This document shows positions 44,362-52,866 of a stretch of 64,000 nt of DNA, piece after piece. Position 1 is the first letter of the stretch. Each line of letters starts with the position of its first letter. Source of the stretch: Archangium primigenium (GTDB lineage Bacteria > Myxococcota > Myxococcia > Myxococcales > Myxococcaceae); the NCBI RefSeq assembly GCF_016904885.1, contig NZ_JADWYI010000001.1, positions 8,551,224-8,615,223 of the forward strand, in the 5' to 3' direction. The notes under the pieces are model-generated. The model saw only the letters and a program-made list of their open reading frames with translations. It was not told where the DNA came from and did not search any database. The translations under genes were made by a program, and so were the position numbers.

Positions 44362-45471
44362 ATGAAGCGCGCCTGGCTGCCCCTGCTGCTGTGCCTCGCC
44401 CTGGCGACGCCCGTGTGGGCGGCGTCGGGACTGGACGCGCCGCGCCAGGAGGCCCAGCGCGCGCGGGGCCGGGTGCGCGAGCTGCGCGAGAATCAGCAGC
44501 GGCTGCGCCTGGAGCTCAACACCCTGGCGGCCCACATCGAGCGGCTCAAGGCGGAGCAGAAGGGCCGGCTGGTGGCCACGCCCGAGCTCCAGGACGCCCT
44601 GCGGCGCTCGCAGGAGCTGTCCGGCCAGCTCACCGGACTGGCCCAGTCGCTCGCCGGCGCCGAGTCCGAGGCGGAGCGCGGCAACCTGGCGCTGTACACG
44701 GTGCTCTCGCAGGAGCTCGTCCGGGTGCGCGCCGCCTGGGAGGCCACGCGCGAGCGCCACGCCCGCGCGGAGCTCGTCGCCCGGATGCGCGAGCTGCGCG
44801 CCGAGCGCGACACGCTGCGCGCCTCGCTGCCCGCCTCCCAGGAGCTGAGCCCGCCCTCGCTGGCCACGAGCGACGACTCGGAGGATCTGCTGGAGCAGGT
44901 GGATGCGCTGCGCGACTCGGAGGACAAGGTGCGCGAGCGGCTCAAGCTGCTGCGGGCCCGGCTCACCGAGGTGCGCGAGGAGCGGGAGCTGGACCGGCGC
45001 ATGAGCGACTTCCTCGGCGAGGAGTCCATGTTCGACGAGCAGGACCGGCGCCTGAGCCTGCGCCTGGACAGCACCGGGAAGATGTCGGTGAACGCGACCC
45101 CGCGCACCGGGGGCAACCTCCTGAGCACCGGAGGGACCGCGGACGCCGTCCAGAGCGCTCCCGAGCGGGACCCCACCCCCGCCACGCCCACCCCCCCGCC
45201 CACCTCGGAGCCGGGCATGGACACCCCGCCGAACGTGGGCGGCGCGCCGAGAGGCGGCGACGCGGCCGGGACGTCCCAGCCCCCGGTGACCGCCACCCAG
45301 GCCGCCGACAGCCGACCGCAGGTGGGCACCGTGCGCGCGCAGACGCTGGCCAGTGACGTGCCGGATGACGTGCGCGCCCTGGAGCGGGAGACGGCGCGGC
45401 TCGAGGCGCTCGCGCGCGAGCTGGACACGCGCGCCCGCTCCCTGGAGCGCCGGGCCCGCGAGCTGCGCTAG
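44362..45471 (+). CDS. Exported coiled-coil protein, unknown function
   Basis: 369 residues. A signal peptide (MKRAWLPLLLCLALATPVWA) is followed by a long Arg/Glu/Leu-rich coiled coil (about 25-230) and a Pro/Thr/Gly-rich low-complexity linker (about 250-320), then a short terminal helix rich in Arg/Glu. No enzymatic motif. It is probably a periplasmic structural or scaffolding protein. The ATG at 44362 is chosen for the signal peptide and the promoter-like box; in-frame sequence from 44293 is not credible. Gap 44178-44361 shows nothing else. Confidence 0.8.
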   Translation: MKRAWLPLLLCLALATPVWAASGLDAPRQEAQRARGRVRELRENQQRLRLELNTLAAHIERLKAEQKGRLVATPELQDALRRSQELSGQLTGLAQSLAGAESEAERGNLALYTVLSQELVRVRAAWEATRERHARAELVARMRELRAERDTLRASLPASQELSPPSLATSDDSEDLLEQVDALRDSEDKVRERLKLLRARLTEVREERELDRRMSDFLGEESMFDEQDRRLSLRLDSTGKMSVNATPRTGGNLLSTGGTADAVQSAPERDPTPATPTPPPTSEPGMDTPPNVGGAPRGGDAAGTSQPPVTATQAADSRPQVGTVRAQTLASDVPDDVRALERETARLEALARELDTRARSLERRARELR

Positions 45472-45526
45472 TTCGTGAATGAACGTCTCGCGGCGCGTCC
45501 TGGCGGATTTCGCCGTCCGTCCGTCC

Positions 45527-45547
45527 TCGAAGCCGGATAGACTTCGA
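45527..45547 (+). repeat. Inverted repeat in the leader of the cold-shock gene
   Basis: TCGAAG (45527-45532) and CTTCGA (45542-45547) are perfect inverted arms separated by 9 nt, about 70 nt before the csp start. It could be a regulator site or a small leader hairpin. Confidence 0.35.
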
Positions 45548-45615
45548 CGTCGCTCGGATCGAACGGACGGCCCGGGCGACGCACGCCCGAGCGGGCGGGA
45601 AAAAGGATCAGCAAC

Positions 45616-45819
45616 ATGGCCAGTGGAACGGTGAAGTGGTTCAACGACGCGAAGGGCTTTGGCTTCATCACCCAGGACAGCGGGGGACCCGACGTGTTCT
45701 GTCACCACACCGCGATCCAGTCCGATGGCTTCCGCACCCTCGCCGAGGGGCAGAAGGTGGAGTTCGAGGTGAAGAAGGGCCCCAAGGGCCTGCAGGCCGA
45801 GAACGTCCGCCCGGTCTAG
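45616..45819 (+). CDS. Cold-shock domain protein (CspA family)
   Basis: 67 residues, single OB-fold cold-shock domain. RNP1 (KGFGFIT) and RNP2-like (DVFCHHTAI, where VFVH is usual) segments are present, with Cys at the second Phe/Val position. Binds single-stranded nucleic acid and acts as an RNA chaperone. ATG 45616 has an AAGGA site 11 nt upstream. A 144-nt leader (45472-45615) precedes it, which is common for regulated csp genes. Monocistronic; convergent with the lipoprotein gene. Confidence 0.96.
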   Translation: MASGTVKWFNDAKGFGFITQDSGGPDVFCHHTAIQSDGFRTLAEGQKVEFEVKKGPKGLQAENVRPV

Positions 45820-45829
45820 ACCGCGCCGG

Positions 45830-46369
45830 TCATAGCCGCGCCTGCACGTCCAGGGTCACCGTGGCCTGCAGGCGCACATCCCGGGGTGGCATCCGGCCCT
45901 TGCCGCGCACGGACAGGCTCATGGACGGCGCGGAGAGGAAGGGTTGCAGGTCCACGTCCGTGAGCTCCAGGGACAGCACCGGGTTGGGTGCGCTGAGCCG
46001 CAGCGCCGCGATGTTCTGCCGGCTCGCCACCAAAACCACCTGATCGCCCGTCCGGGCGTAGCACTCCAGGGTGTCGAGGAAGGCGAAGTCCTGGTCCGCG
46101 GGAGCCAGCACCTTGAGCTGGAAGGACCTGAGCTTCGCGCTCGCGACCTGGTCCTTGGTGATGCCCTGGTTCTGGAAGTCCTGATTCAGGTTGAAGTCCA
46201 GGCCGGTGAAGCTGGCGATGGCCGGGAAGGCGTCGAGCGGCGGCACGGGCTCGCCCAGGGGCGCGGCGGGCACGGTCGTCTCCCCCTTCACCTCCGCGAC
46301 GAAAGTGGGGGAGCCGCAGGCCACGAGCGCGAGCACGGCACACACGGGGAGCACGGAAAGAGGGCGCAT
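45830..46369 (-). CDS. Small lipoprotein, unknown function
   Basis: 179 residues. Lipoprotein signal with lipobox LVACG (acylated Cys18), then a beta-rich domain ending in an amphipathic strand pattern (DVRLQATVTLDVQARL). The segment TGLDFNLNQDFQNQGITKDQVASAKLRSFQLKVL looks like a beta-sandwich found in several myxobacterial lipoproteins; no family name recalled. Start ATG 46369, preceded 6 nt upstream on the minus strand by TAGATT (46381-46376), a leaderless-type box. Confidence 0.85.
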   Translation of the reverse strand: MRPLSVLPVCAVLALVACGSPTFVAEVKGETTVPAAPLGEPVPPLDAFPAIASFTGLDFNLNQDFQNQGITKDQVASAKLRSFQLKVLAPADQDFAFLDTLECYARTGDQVVLVASRQNIAALRLSAPNPVLSLELTDVDLQPFLSAPSMSLSVRGKGRMPPRDVRLQATVTLDVQARL

Positions 46370-46375
46370 GCCGGG

Positions 46376-46381
46376 AATCTA
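46376..46381 (-). promoter_or_regulatory. Putative -10 box of the small lipoprotein gene
   Basis: TAGATT on the minus strand ends 6 nt before the ATG at 46369. Confidence 0.35.
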
Positions 46382-46491
46382 ACGGCGGGGCGGGGATGCC
46401 GTCACCGCCGGGCCCGGGGCGAGCCGCGCGCGCCACGGGCCCTCTCGCGCAGGGGACGGGGCCAAGGGACCCGGAGTATGGTGCGCCCCGC

Positions 46492-47544
46492 TTGAAACGG
46501 CTCCTCGTCGCGCTGCTGGTGTGGCTCGGGATGCATGCCGGTGGCGCGGAGGCCGCCGACATGGACGGACGCCTGCGCGTGACGGGTCGGCTGCTGCGCG
46601 ACGGCAATGCCCCCCGGGACTTCACCCTGAGCGCCAGCGGGCGCGGCGACACCTCGGACTGGGTGCTGGGCCTGCTCGCCTCGGCCGAGGGCCGCTACAC
46701 CGCCGAGCGCTGGCAGCTCGTGGGGCGATATGACGGGGGCGGCCGGGCCTACCTGGACTTCAGCCAGGAGAACACCTGGGTGCAGGCCGCCGCCGTGGAG
46801 GGCTCGCACGCCCTGGGCCCGAGCCTGGGCGCGGGCCTGGAGGGCCGCGTCAAGGACCGCCGGGGCGGCGCGCGCGCGTACTCGGACCTGGCGGGCTCGG
46901 CCTTCGTCGAGTACGCGCCGGACGCGCGGCTCGCCCTGCGCCTGCGCCTGGGCGCCCACCGCTTCTTCTTCCGTCCGGACGCCACCGTGAACTTCGGCGC
47001 CCTGGAGGCCGGGGCGCTCCTGCGCTACCGCCTGGCGCGCCGCCATGCCCTGAGCGTATCGGGCGAGTACGGCACGCGGCGCTACCCCGGCGCCGCGCGC
47101 CTGGCCCCGGACGTGCCCCCCCGGCCCATGCCGCGCCGGAGCGACGGCGCCCTGCTCGCCCAGGCGGGCTACACCTATAAAGGGCCCCTGGCGCTGACGC
47201 TCGCCTACACCTACCTGGAGACGCGCTCCAACAGCTTCGGCGAGTCCATGCAGCGCCACCGGCTGGGCGCCACCGTCGGCGTGCACCTGCCCTGGCGGAT
47301 GATGCTCCTGGGCCAGGGCGCGCTCGGGCTCAACCTCTACCCGGACCGCATCTACCTCTCGCCGGAGATCATCCTGCTCGACGACGACGAGGCCCAGAAC
47401 ATGCTGTCCGTGCGGCTCGTGCGCCCGGTGAGCGAGCACCTGGACGTGGAGCTGTCCTACGCGGCCTATGGCACCCGGCTGCCACAGAACGGCCTGTCCT
47501 ACTTCCGGCAGGTGGGCGGGCTGGGCCTCACCTGGCGGCCGTGA
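46492..47544 (+). CDS. Predicted outer-membrane beta-barrel protein
   Basis: 350 residues from a TTG at 46492, which gives a clean signal peptide (KRLLVALLVWLGMHAGGAEA). A TATGGT box ends 9 nt before this TTG and supports the choice. The mature part alternates hydrophobic and polar residues in many strands (RLRVTGRLL, WQLVGRYDGGGRAYLDFSQ, GALLRYRLARRHALSVSGEYG, LALTLAYTYLETRSN) and ends with a hydrophobic strand that does not close on Phe but on Trp-Arg-Pro. It is likely a porin-like barrel or surface protein; no substrate is known. Confidence 0.75.
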   Translation: MKRLLVALLVWLGMHAGGAEAADMDGRLRVTGRLLRDGNAPRDFTLSASGRGDTSDWVLGLLASAEGRYTAERWQLVGRYDGGGRAYLDFSQENTWVQAAAVEGSHALGPSLGAGLEGRVKDRRGGARAYSDLAGSAFVEYAPDARLALRLRLGAHRFFFRPDATVNFGALEAGALLRYRLARRHALSVSGEYGTRRYPGAARLAPDVPPRPMPRRSDGALLAQAGYTYKGPLALTLAYTYLETRSNSFGESMQRHRLGATVGVHLPWRMMLLGQGALGLNLYPDRIYLSPEIILLDDDEAQNMLSVRLVRPVSEHLDVELSYAAYGTRLPQNGLSYFRQVGGLGLTWRP

Positions 47545-47586
47545 GCCGCCGGCGTGGGAGCCAGGGCGGGGGGTGCCCGGCCGGGC

Positions 47587-47901
47587 TCAGTCCAGTCCGG
47601 ACAGCCGCTCGTCGATCTCCTCGGCGAGGCTCGCGTGGCTCTGGGCAAGCGCGGTGTCCCGGGCCCGGGTAAGCACCTCGCGGGCCTGGGCCGTCTGGCC
47701 GGCGCCCGCGTGGGCATCCCCGAGCGACACCAGGGCCGCCGCGTAGGCGGGCTCCAGGCGCACGGCGGACTCCAGGGCCCCCACCGCCTCGGCGTAGCGC
47801 CGGGCCTCCAGCAGGGCCTTGCCCAGGGAGAATTGGGCCATCGCGTTGTCGGGAAACTGCTCCGCCATCTTCCTGAACTGCTCCACCCGGGCGTCGCTCA
47901 T
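47587..47901 (-). CDS. Small TPR protein
   Basis: 104 residues with about two and a half TPR repeats (FPDNAMAQFSLGKALLEARRYAEAVGALESAVRLEP, then AYAAALVSLGDAHAGAGQ...), no signal peptide. Protein-protein adaptor; partner unknown. ATG 47901 lies only 22 nt from the divergent proA ATG, so the two promoters must overlap. Confidence 0.85.
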   Translation of the reverse strand: MSDARVEQFRKMAEQFPDNAMAQFSLGKALLEARRYAEAVGALESAVRLEPAYAAALVSLGDAHAGAGQTAQAREVLTRARDTALAQSHASLAEEIDERLSGLD

Positions 47902-47923
47902 GGCGAGGTGATAGAGGAGAGCC

Positions 47924-49192
47924 ATGTCCCTTGCCAAGCAAGACGTGCGCTCCCTCGCCGAGGCCGCCCGGACGGCCTCGCGCGTGCTCGCCACCGCGTC
48001 CACCGCCCAGAAGGACGCGGCCCTCGGGGCCATGGCCCGCCACCTGCGCGCCCGGCTGCCCGCCATCCTCGAGGCCAATGCCCAGGACGTGGCGGTCGCG
48101 CGCGAGGCGGGCAAGCCCTCGGCCTTCCTGGACCGGCTGCTCCTGGACGCGGGGCGCGTGGAGGGCATGGCCCGCGCGGTGGAGGCCATCGTCGGCCTGC
48201 CGGACCCCGTGGGCGAGCAGACCGAGGCGTGGGAGCGGCCCAATGGCCTGCACGTGCGCAAGGTGCGGCTGCCGCTCGGCGTGGTGCTGATGATCTACGA
48301 GGCCCGGCCCAACGTGACGAGCGACGCGGCGGCGCTCTGCCTCAAGAGCGGCAACGCGGCGCTCTTGCGCGGCGGCAGCGAGGCGGCGCGCTCCAACGCG
48401 GCCATCGCCGGGGCGCTCGCCGCGGGGCTCACCGAGGCGGGCCTGCCCGCCGCGTGCATCCAGGCGGTGCCCCCCGGGGAGCGCGAGACGCTGCTGGAGC
48501 TCATCAAGCTGGAGGGCCTCATCGACCTGTGCATCCCGCGCGGGGGCGAGGGGCTCATCCGCTTCGTGGCGGAGAACGCCCGCGTCCCGGTGGTCAAGCA
48601 CTACAAGGGCGTCTGCCACGTGTACGTGCACGCCGCGGCGGACCTGGACATGGCCGCGCGCATCACCCTCAACGCCAAGACGAGCCGCCCGGGCGTGTGC
48701 AACGCCGCCGAGTGCCTGCTGGTGGACGCCGCCGTGGCCGGCCGCTTCCTGCCCCAGGTGGGCCGGGCGCTCGTGGCCCAGGGCGTGGAGCTGCGCGGGG
48801 ACGAGGCCACCCGGCGGGTGCTCTCGGACGCCGGGGTGGCGGTCAAACCGGCCGTCCCCGAGGACTGGGGCCAGGAGTTCCTGGACCTCATCCTCGCGGT
48901 GAAGGTGGTGGACGGCCTGGACGCCGCCCTGGGCCACATCGCGCGCTACGGCAGCGAGCACACCGAGGCCATCGTCACCCAGGACGCCTCGGTGGCCGGC
49001 CGCTTCACCCGGGAGGTCCAGGCCAGCGGCGTGGCCTGGAACGCCTCCACCCGCTTCAATGACGGCGGGGAGCTGGGCCTGGGGGCGGAAATCGGCATCT
49101 CCACCAGCCGACTGCACGCCTTTGGACCCATGGGCCTCAAGGAATTGACCAGTCAGAAGTACGTCATCCACGGACAGGGCCAGGTGCGCTAG
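47924..49192 (+). CDS. proA: Gamma-glutamyl phosphate reductase
   Basis: 422 residues, full length. NADPH-dependent reduction of gamma-glutamyl phosphate to glutamate semialdehyde in proline synthesis. Aldehyde-dehydrogenase-like fold with the ProA signatures [26 protein letters not shown] and the catalytic Cys in [13 protein letters not shown]. The [28 protein letters not shown] end is diagnostic. Start ATG 47924. proB is not in the window. rsfS follows after 16 nt. Confidence 0.97.
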   Translation: MSLAKQDVRSLAEAARTASRVLATASTAQKDAALGAMARHLRARLPAILEANAQDVAVAREAGKPSAFLDRLLLDAGRVEGMARAVEAIVGLPDPVGEQTEAWERPNGLHVRKVRLPLGVVLMIYEARPNVTSDAAALCLKSGNAALLRGGSEAARSNAAIAGALAAGLTEAGLPAACIQAVPPGERETLLELIKLEGLIDLCIPRGGEGLIRFVAENARVPVVKHYKGVCHVYVHAAADLDMAARITLNAKTSRPGVCNAAECLLVDAAVAGRFLPQVGRALVAQGVELRGDEATRRVLSDAGVAVKPAVPEDWGQEFLDLILAVKVVDGLDAALGHIARYGSEHTEAIVTQDASVAGRFTREVQASGVAWNASTRFNDGGELGLGAEIGISTSRLHAFGPMGLKELTSQKYVIHGQGQVR

Positions 49193-49208
49193 GGTGCGCC
49201 GGACACGT

Positions 49209-49733
49209 ATGGCACTCAAGAAGACCACCAAGAAGAAGCCCGCGGCGAAGAAGAGCGCGGCGAAGAAGCCCTCGGCGCGCAAGAAGACGACCGCCAAGAA
49301 GGCGACGGCCCGCAAGCTGCCCGCGCGCAAGAAGACGGCCGCGCGCAAGAAGACGGCCGAGACCGCCGCCCCCTCCATCCAGGAGAACCCGCGCGCCCAC
49401 GCGCTGGCGCGCAAGATCGGCACCCTGCTGTCGGACAAGAAGGCCGTCGACATCACCCTGCTCGACGTGCGCGGCATGACGTCCTACGCGGACTACGTCG
49501 TGGTGGCCTCGGGCGAGAGCGACCGCCAGGTGTCCAGCATGGCCGAGCACGTGCTCATCAAGCTCAAGGAGTCCGAGGGCCTGCGGCCCGTGGGCCACGA
49601 GGGCATGGACACCGGCCAGTGGGTGCTCCTGGACTTCGGCGAGGTGGTGGCCCACATCTTCCACGCCGAGATGCGCGCGCACTATGACCTCGAGGGCCTC
49701 TGGGCCGACGCGGGCCGGGAGAAGGTGGCCTGA
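49209..49733 (+). CDS. rsfS: Ribosomal silencing factor RsfS with Lys/Ala-rich N-terminal extension
   Basis: 174 residues. The C-terminal about 115 residues are a normal RsfS/Iojap domain ([51 protein letters not shown]) that binds ribosomal protein L14 and blocks subunit joining. The first about 50 residues are extra: repeated Lys-Lys/Ala runs like a histone H1 tail, rich in AKK and ARKK units, which is absent from the usual about 105-120-residue family members. ATG 49209. Its stop overlaps the proposed CTG start of rlmH. Confidence 0.95.
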   Translation: MALKKTTKKKPAAKKSAAKKPSARKKTTAKKATARKLPARKKTAARKKTAETAAPSIQENPRAHALARKIGTLLSDKKAVDITLLDVRGMTSYADYVVVASGESDRQVSSMAEHVLIKLKESEGLRPVGHEGMDTGQWVLLDFGEVVAHIFHAEMRAHYDLEGLWADAGREKVA

Positions 49734-50200
49734 AAGTCCGCCTCGTCTCCGTGGGCAGGGACCGCTCGGGCCTGTACGAGCCCGCGGTCCAGGAGTACGC
49801 CTCGCGCCTGGCGCACTACACCCGCTTCGAGCTGGTGGAGCTGCCCGAGGCCGGCGGCAAGAAGGGCCGCACGGCCGAGGGAAGCGCCCGGGCGAGCGAG
49901 GCCGAGGCCCTGCTCGCCCGGAAGAAGCCGCAGGACCTGCTCGTGGCGCTCGATGAGCGCGGCAAGCTGCTCGACTCGGTGGAGTTCAGCCGCTACGTGG
50001 GCAAGGCGCGCGATGGCGCCAAGGACCTCCTCCTCGTCATCGGCGGGGACGAGGGCCTGGACGAACGGGTGCGGCAGTCCGCGGACCTGGTGCTCTCGCT
50101 CTCCAAGATGACGCTGCCCCACCGCCTGGCGCGCGTGGTGCTGGTGGAGCAGCTCTACCGCGCCTTCACGCTCCTCAAGGGCGAGCCGTACCACAAGTAG
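49730..50200 (+). CDS. rlmH: 23S rRNA (pseudouridine1915-N3)-methyltransferase
   Basis: 156 residues if read from CTG 49730, which matches the usual 155-160; a GTG at 49751 would drop the first strand (KVRLVSV). A GGGAGAAGG site ends about 5 nt before the CTG, and CTG overlaps the rsfS stop (CTGA). SPOUT fold: [15 protein letters not shown] with the SAM knot, and the C-terminal [28 protein letters not shown] is diagnostic. Methylates the 70S ribosome near the A site. rsfS-rlmH pairing is common in bacteria. Confidence 0.93.
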   Translation: MKVRLVSVGRDRSGLYEPAVQEYASRLAHYTRFELVELPEAGGKKGRTAEGSARASEAEALLARKKPQDLLVALDERGKLLDSVEFSRYVGKARDGAKDLLLVIGGDEGLDERVRQSADLVLSLSKMTLPHRLARVVLVEQLYRAFTLLKGEPYHK

Positions 50201-50264
50201 CCGCCCCCGAGCGGTGCCCCGCCCGGCGCGTCAGGCCTCGCGGGCCGCGCGCGTCGGCGGGGGC

Positions 50265-51410
50265 ATGGACACTCCTTCCCAGCACCCCGCCACCGTCCGC
50301 GTCATCGCCTCGCCCCAGTCGTGGGTGGAGGGCGAGGCCCTGCGGCAGCTCGAGGCCGTGGCGCGCCTGCCCGGCATGCGCGCCGCGGTGGGCCTGCCCG
50401 ACCTGCACCCGGGAAAGGGCGCGCCGGTGGGCGCCGCGTTCGCCTCGCACGGCGTCTTCTATCCCTTCCTCGTGGGCAACGACATCGGCTGCGGCATGGG
50501 GCTCTGGGCCCTGGACCTGCCCGTGCGCAAGGCCCGGCCCGAGCGCTGGGCCGCGCGGCTCGACCTGGAGGGCCCCTGGGACGGCGACGCGGAGGGCATG
50601 CTCGCGCGCCACGGCGTGAAGCCGTGTGGCTTCGAGGCCTCGCTCGGCACCGTGGGCGGCGGCAACCACTTCGCCGAGGTGCAGCGGGTGGAGGCCGTGC
50701 ACGACCCCGCCGCCTTCGCCGCGCTGAAGCTGGACGCCACGCGGCTGCTCCTCCTCGTGCACTCCGGCTCGCGCGGCCTGGGCGAGGCCATCCTGCGCGC
50801 GCACGTGGACCGGCACGGCCCGGGCGGCCTCGCCGAGGACTCCCCCGAGGCCCACGCCTACCTCACGCGGCATGACCAGGCCGTGGGCTGGGCCCGCGCC
50901 AACCGCGCGACGATCGCCGCGCGCGTGATGCGGGGCGTGGGCGCGGGCGAGGGCCCGGGCGGCCCCCGCGTGCTCGACGTGTGCCACAACAGCGTCACCC
51001 CGAGGCAGCGCGCGGGCGAGCGCCACTGGCTGCACCGCAAGGGCGCGGCGCCCTCGGACGAGGGCCTGGTGGTGATTCCCGGCAGCCGGGGCGCGCTGAG
51101 CTACCTGGTGCGGCCCCTGGGCGACGGCGAGGCGCATGCCCACAGCCTGGCGCACGGGGCCGGCCGCAAGTGGACCCGCACCCACGCCCGCGAGCGCATG
51201 CGCGAGCGCTTCACCGCCGACGCCCTCCAGCGCACCCCCTTCAAGAGCCACGTCGTCTGCGAGGACCGCGACCTGCTCTTCGAGGAAGCGCCCCCCGCCT
51301 ACAAGGCCATCGACCGGGTGGTGGGCGACCTGGTGGAGGCGGGGCTCGTGCGCGTGGTGGCCACGCTCGCCCCGGTGCTCACCTACAAGACCCGGAGCGC
51401 GCGCGAGTAG
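50265..51410 (+). CDS. RtcB-family RNA ligase
   Basis: 381 residues, somewhat shorter than classic RtcB (about 408-480) and closer to the release-factor-H-coupled subgroup. Manganese/GTP-dependent ligation of 2',3'-cyclic phosphate to 5'-OH RNA ends. Conserved metal and nucleotide residues are visible: DLHPGKG, VGNDIGCGMG (metal Cys), GTVGGGNHF, HSGSRGLG, HNSV, HRKGA, and SLAHGAGRKWTR, whose His is the guanylylation site. ATG 50265. No rtcA, rtcR or prfH gene is adjacent. Convergent with the phosphofructokinase gene, 14 nt away. Confidence 0.93.
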   Translation: MDTPSQHPATVRVIASPQSWVEGEALRQLEAVARLPGMRAAVGLPDLHPGKGAPVGAAFASHGVFYPFLVGNDIGCGMGLWALDLPVRKARPERWAARLDLEGPWDGDAEGMLARHGVKPCGFEASLGTVGGGNHFAEVQRVEAVHDPAAFAALKLDATRLLLLVHSGSRGLGEAILRAHVDRHGPGGLAEDSPEAHAYLTRHDQAVGWARANRATIAARVMRGVGAGEGPGGPRVLDVCHNSVTPRQRAGERHWLHRKGAAPSDEGLVVIPGSRGALSYLVRPLGDGEAHAHSLAHGAGRKWTRTHARERMRERFTADALQRTPFKSHVVCEDRDLLFEEAPPAYKAIDRVVGDLVEAGLVRVVATLAPVLTYKTRSARE

Positions 51411-51424
51411 CCTCGGCCTCGGGC

Positions 51425-52771
51425 TCAGGAGATGGGCGTGCCCTCTTCCGTCTTGTCCGAGCCCTCGGCGGGCCCGCCCCGCTTGGGCTTGGCCGCCAGG
51501 GCGAGGCCGATGTCCACCGACACCTCGGGCTCGTCCTTCACCAGGTGGAAGAACTGCTCGGTGAACGCCTCGGGCGTGAGCCCGGTGAGCCTGGCGAAGC
51601 GCGCCAGCTCCTCGGCGCGGGAGAAGTCCTCGCGCTTGAGCCGCAGCATGAAGCTCCGGGCGATGCGGTAGCGGTCCGAGTCCACGTCCACCATGCGCAC
51701 CCGGGGCCGACCCGTGGCGGGGTCCTTCATCTGCTCGAAGGGCACGGCGAGGAAGCGGCCATTGATCATGGAGACCACGGCCTCGGTGCCGCCCTCGATG
51801 ATGTAGCGCGCCGCGCAGTGGCCCAGGTCGCGCGTGTACTCCATGTCGAACGGGATGGGGTCCGCGCAGCGCACCTCGTAGCCGATGTACTTGGGGATGA
51901 GCGTGGCCTTGAGCCCGAACTGCGCGAGCCGCTCCTTCACGCCCTTCTCCAGCACCTCGCCGAGCTGCACGTCCGCCACGTGCAGGTTGCCCATGTGGTC
52001 GCGCGGCAGGTCCGTGTGCCGCGCCAGGTCCTCGGGATCGATGCAGTCGGCGAGCCCCTCGGCGAGCAGCGCGATGCCATCCGCGCGCCCGTAGGCCTGG
52101 CGCTTGATGACCGCGCCGGCGAGCAGGTCCGCCACGGTGGCGAAGGGCACCTTCTTGCCCCGGAACTCCTCGGGGATGAGGGTGACGGTGGCGCCCACGG
52201 CCTTGCCGATGGCGAGCGCCAGGTGGCCCGCCTTGCGGCCCTGCGCCACGACGAAGTACCAGCGCGAGGTCGTCTTCGCGTCCACCATGAGGTTCTTGAC
52301 GATCTCCACGCCCACGTGGCGCGCCGTCTGGAAGCCGAAGGTGCTCGTGTCGTCGGGCAAGTCGATGTCGTTGTCGATCGTCTTGGGCACGTGCACCACG
52401 CGGATACGGCCCCGCGTCTTCTCGGAGATGATCTGCGCGAGCGTGGCGGTGCCGTCGCCGCCCACGGTGATGAGCATGCCCACGTCGAGCTTCTCCAGTC
52501 CCTCGAGCGTGCGCTGCAGGTGCTCGGGAGAGCGCGTGGGGTTGGCGCGCGAGATGCCGATGTACGAGCCGCCGCGGAAGTGGATGCGGCTGGTGTCCTC
52601 GATGGTGAGGGGGATGACGTGGGAGGTGTCACCCTCGGCGAGCCACTTGAATCCGTCCTGAAGGCCGATGACGTCCACCCCGGCGAGGCGGGCCCGGATG
52701 GTGGCCGCTCCAATCACGCTGTTGATGCCCGGGGCGGGGCCCCCGGCGACGACGATGGCGAGCTTCTTCAT
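51425..52771 (-). CDS. 6-phosphofructokinase, group with Gly104/Lys124 signature
   Basis: 448 residues, longer than the 320-residue ATP enzyme of E. coli and in the size range of the PPi/long group. Phosphorylates fructose-6-phosphate. The donor-site residues are mixed: GGDGT (Gly107, as in ATP enzymes) and PKTIDND (Lys130, as in PPi enzymes), a combination known in ATP-dependent long-chain PFKs, so the phosphate donor is undecided. Substrate residues RGGSYIG and GYEVRC-like segments are present. ATG 52771. Monocistronic. Confidence 0.9.
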   Translation of the reverse strand: MKKLAIVVAGGPAPGINSVIGAATIRARLAGVDVIGLQDGFKWLAEGDTSHVIPLTIEDTSRIHFRGGSYIGISRANPTRSPEHLQRTLEGLEKLDVGMLITVGGDGTATLAQIISEKTRGRIRVVHVPKTIDNDIDLPDDTSTFGFQTARHVGVEIVKNLMVDAKTTSRWYFVVAQGRKAGHLALAIGKAVGATVTLIPEEFRGKKVPFATVADLLAGAVIKRQAYGRADGIALLAEGLADCIDPEDLARHTDLPRDHMGNLHVADVQLGEVLEKGVKERLAQFGLKATLIPKYIGYEVRCADPIPFDMEYTRDLGHCAARYIIEGGTEAVVSMINGRFLAVPFEQMKDPATGRPRVRMVDVDSDRYRIARSFMLRLKREDFSRAEELARFARLTGLTPEAFTEQFFHLVKDEPEVSVDIGLALAAKPKRGGPAEGSDKTEEGTPIS

Positions 52772-52866
52772 GGGTCTCCCTGGCGGTTTGAGCTCATCCT
52801 GACCTGGAAGGGCGGACGAGCCCAGGGAGAAGACACGGCGGCCTCGCGGTTGCATCCGCCGGATGC

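Noticed and set aside
45812-45831. CGGTCTAGACCG palindrome and following hairpin at the convergent end of the cold-shock gene
   Set aside because: Could be a terminator, but the stem is short, includes the stop codon and lacks a T run; not strong enough to list.
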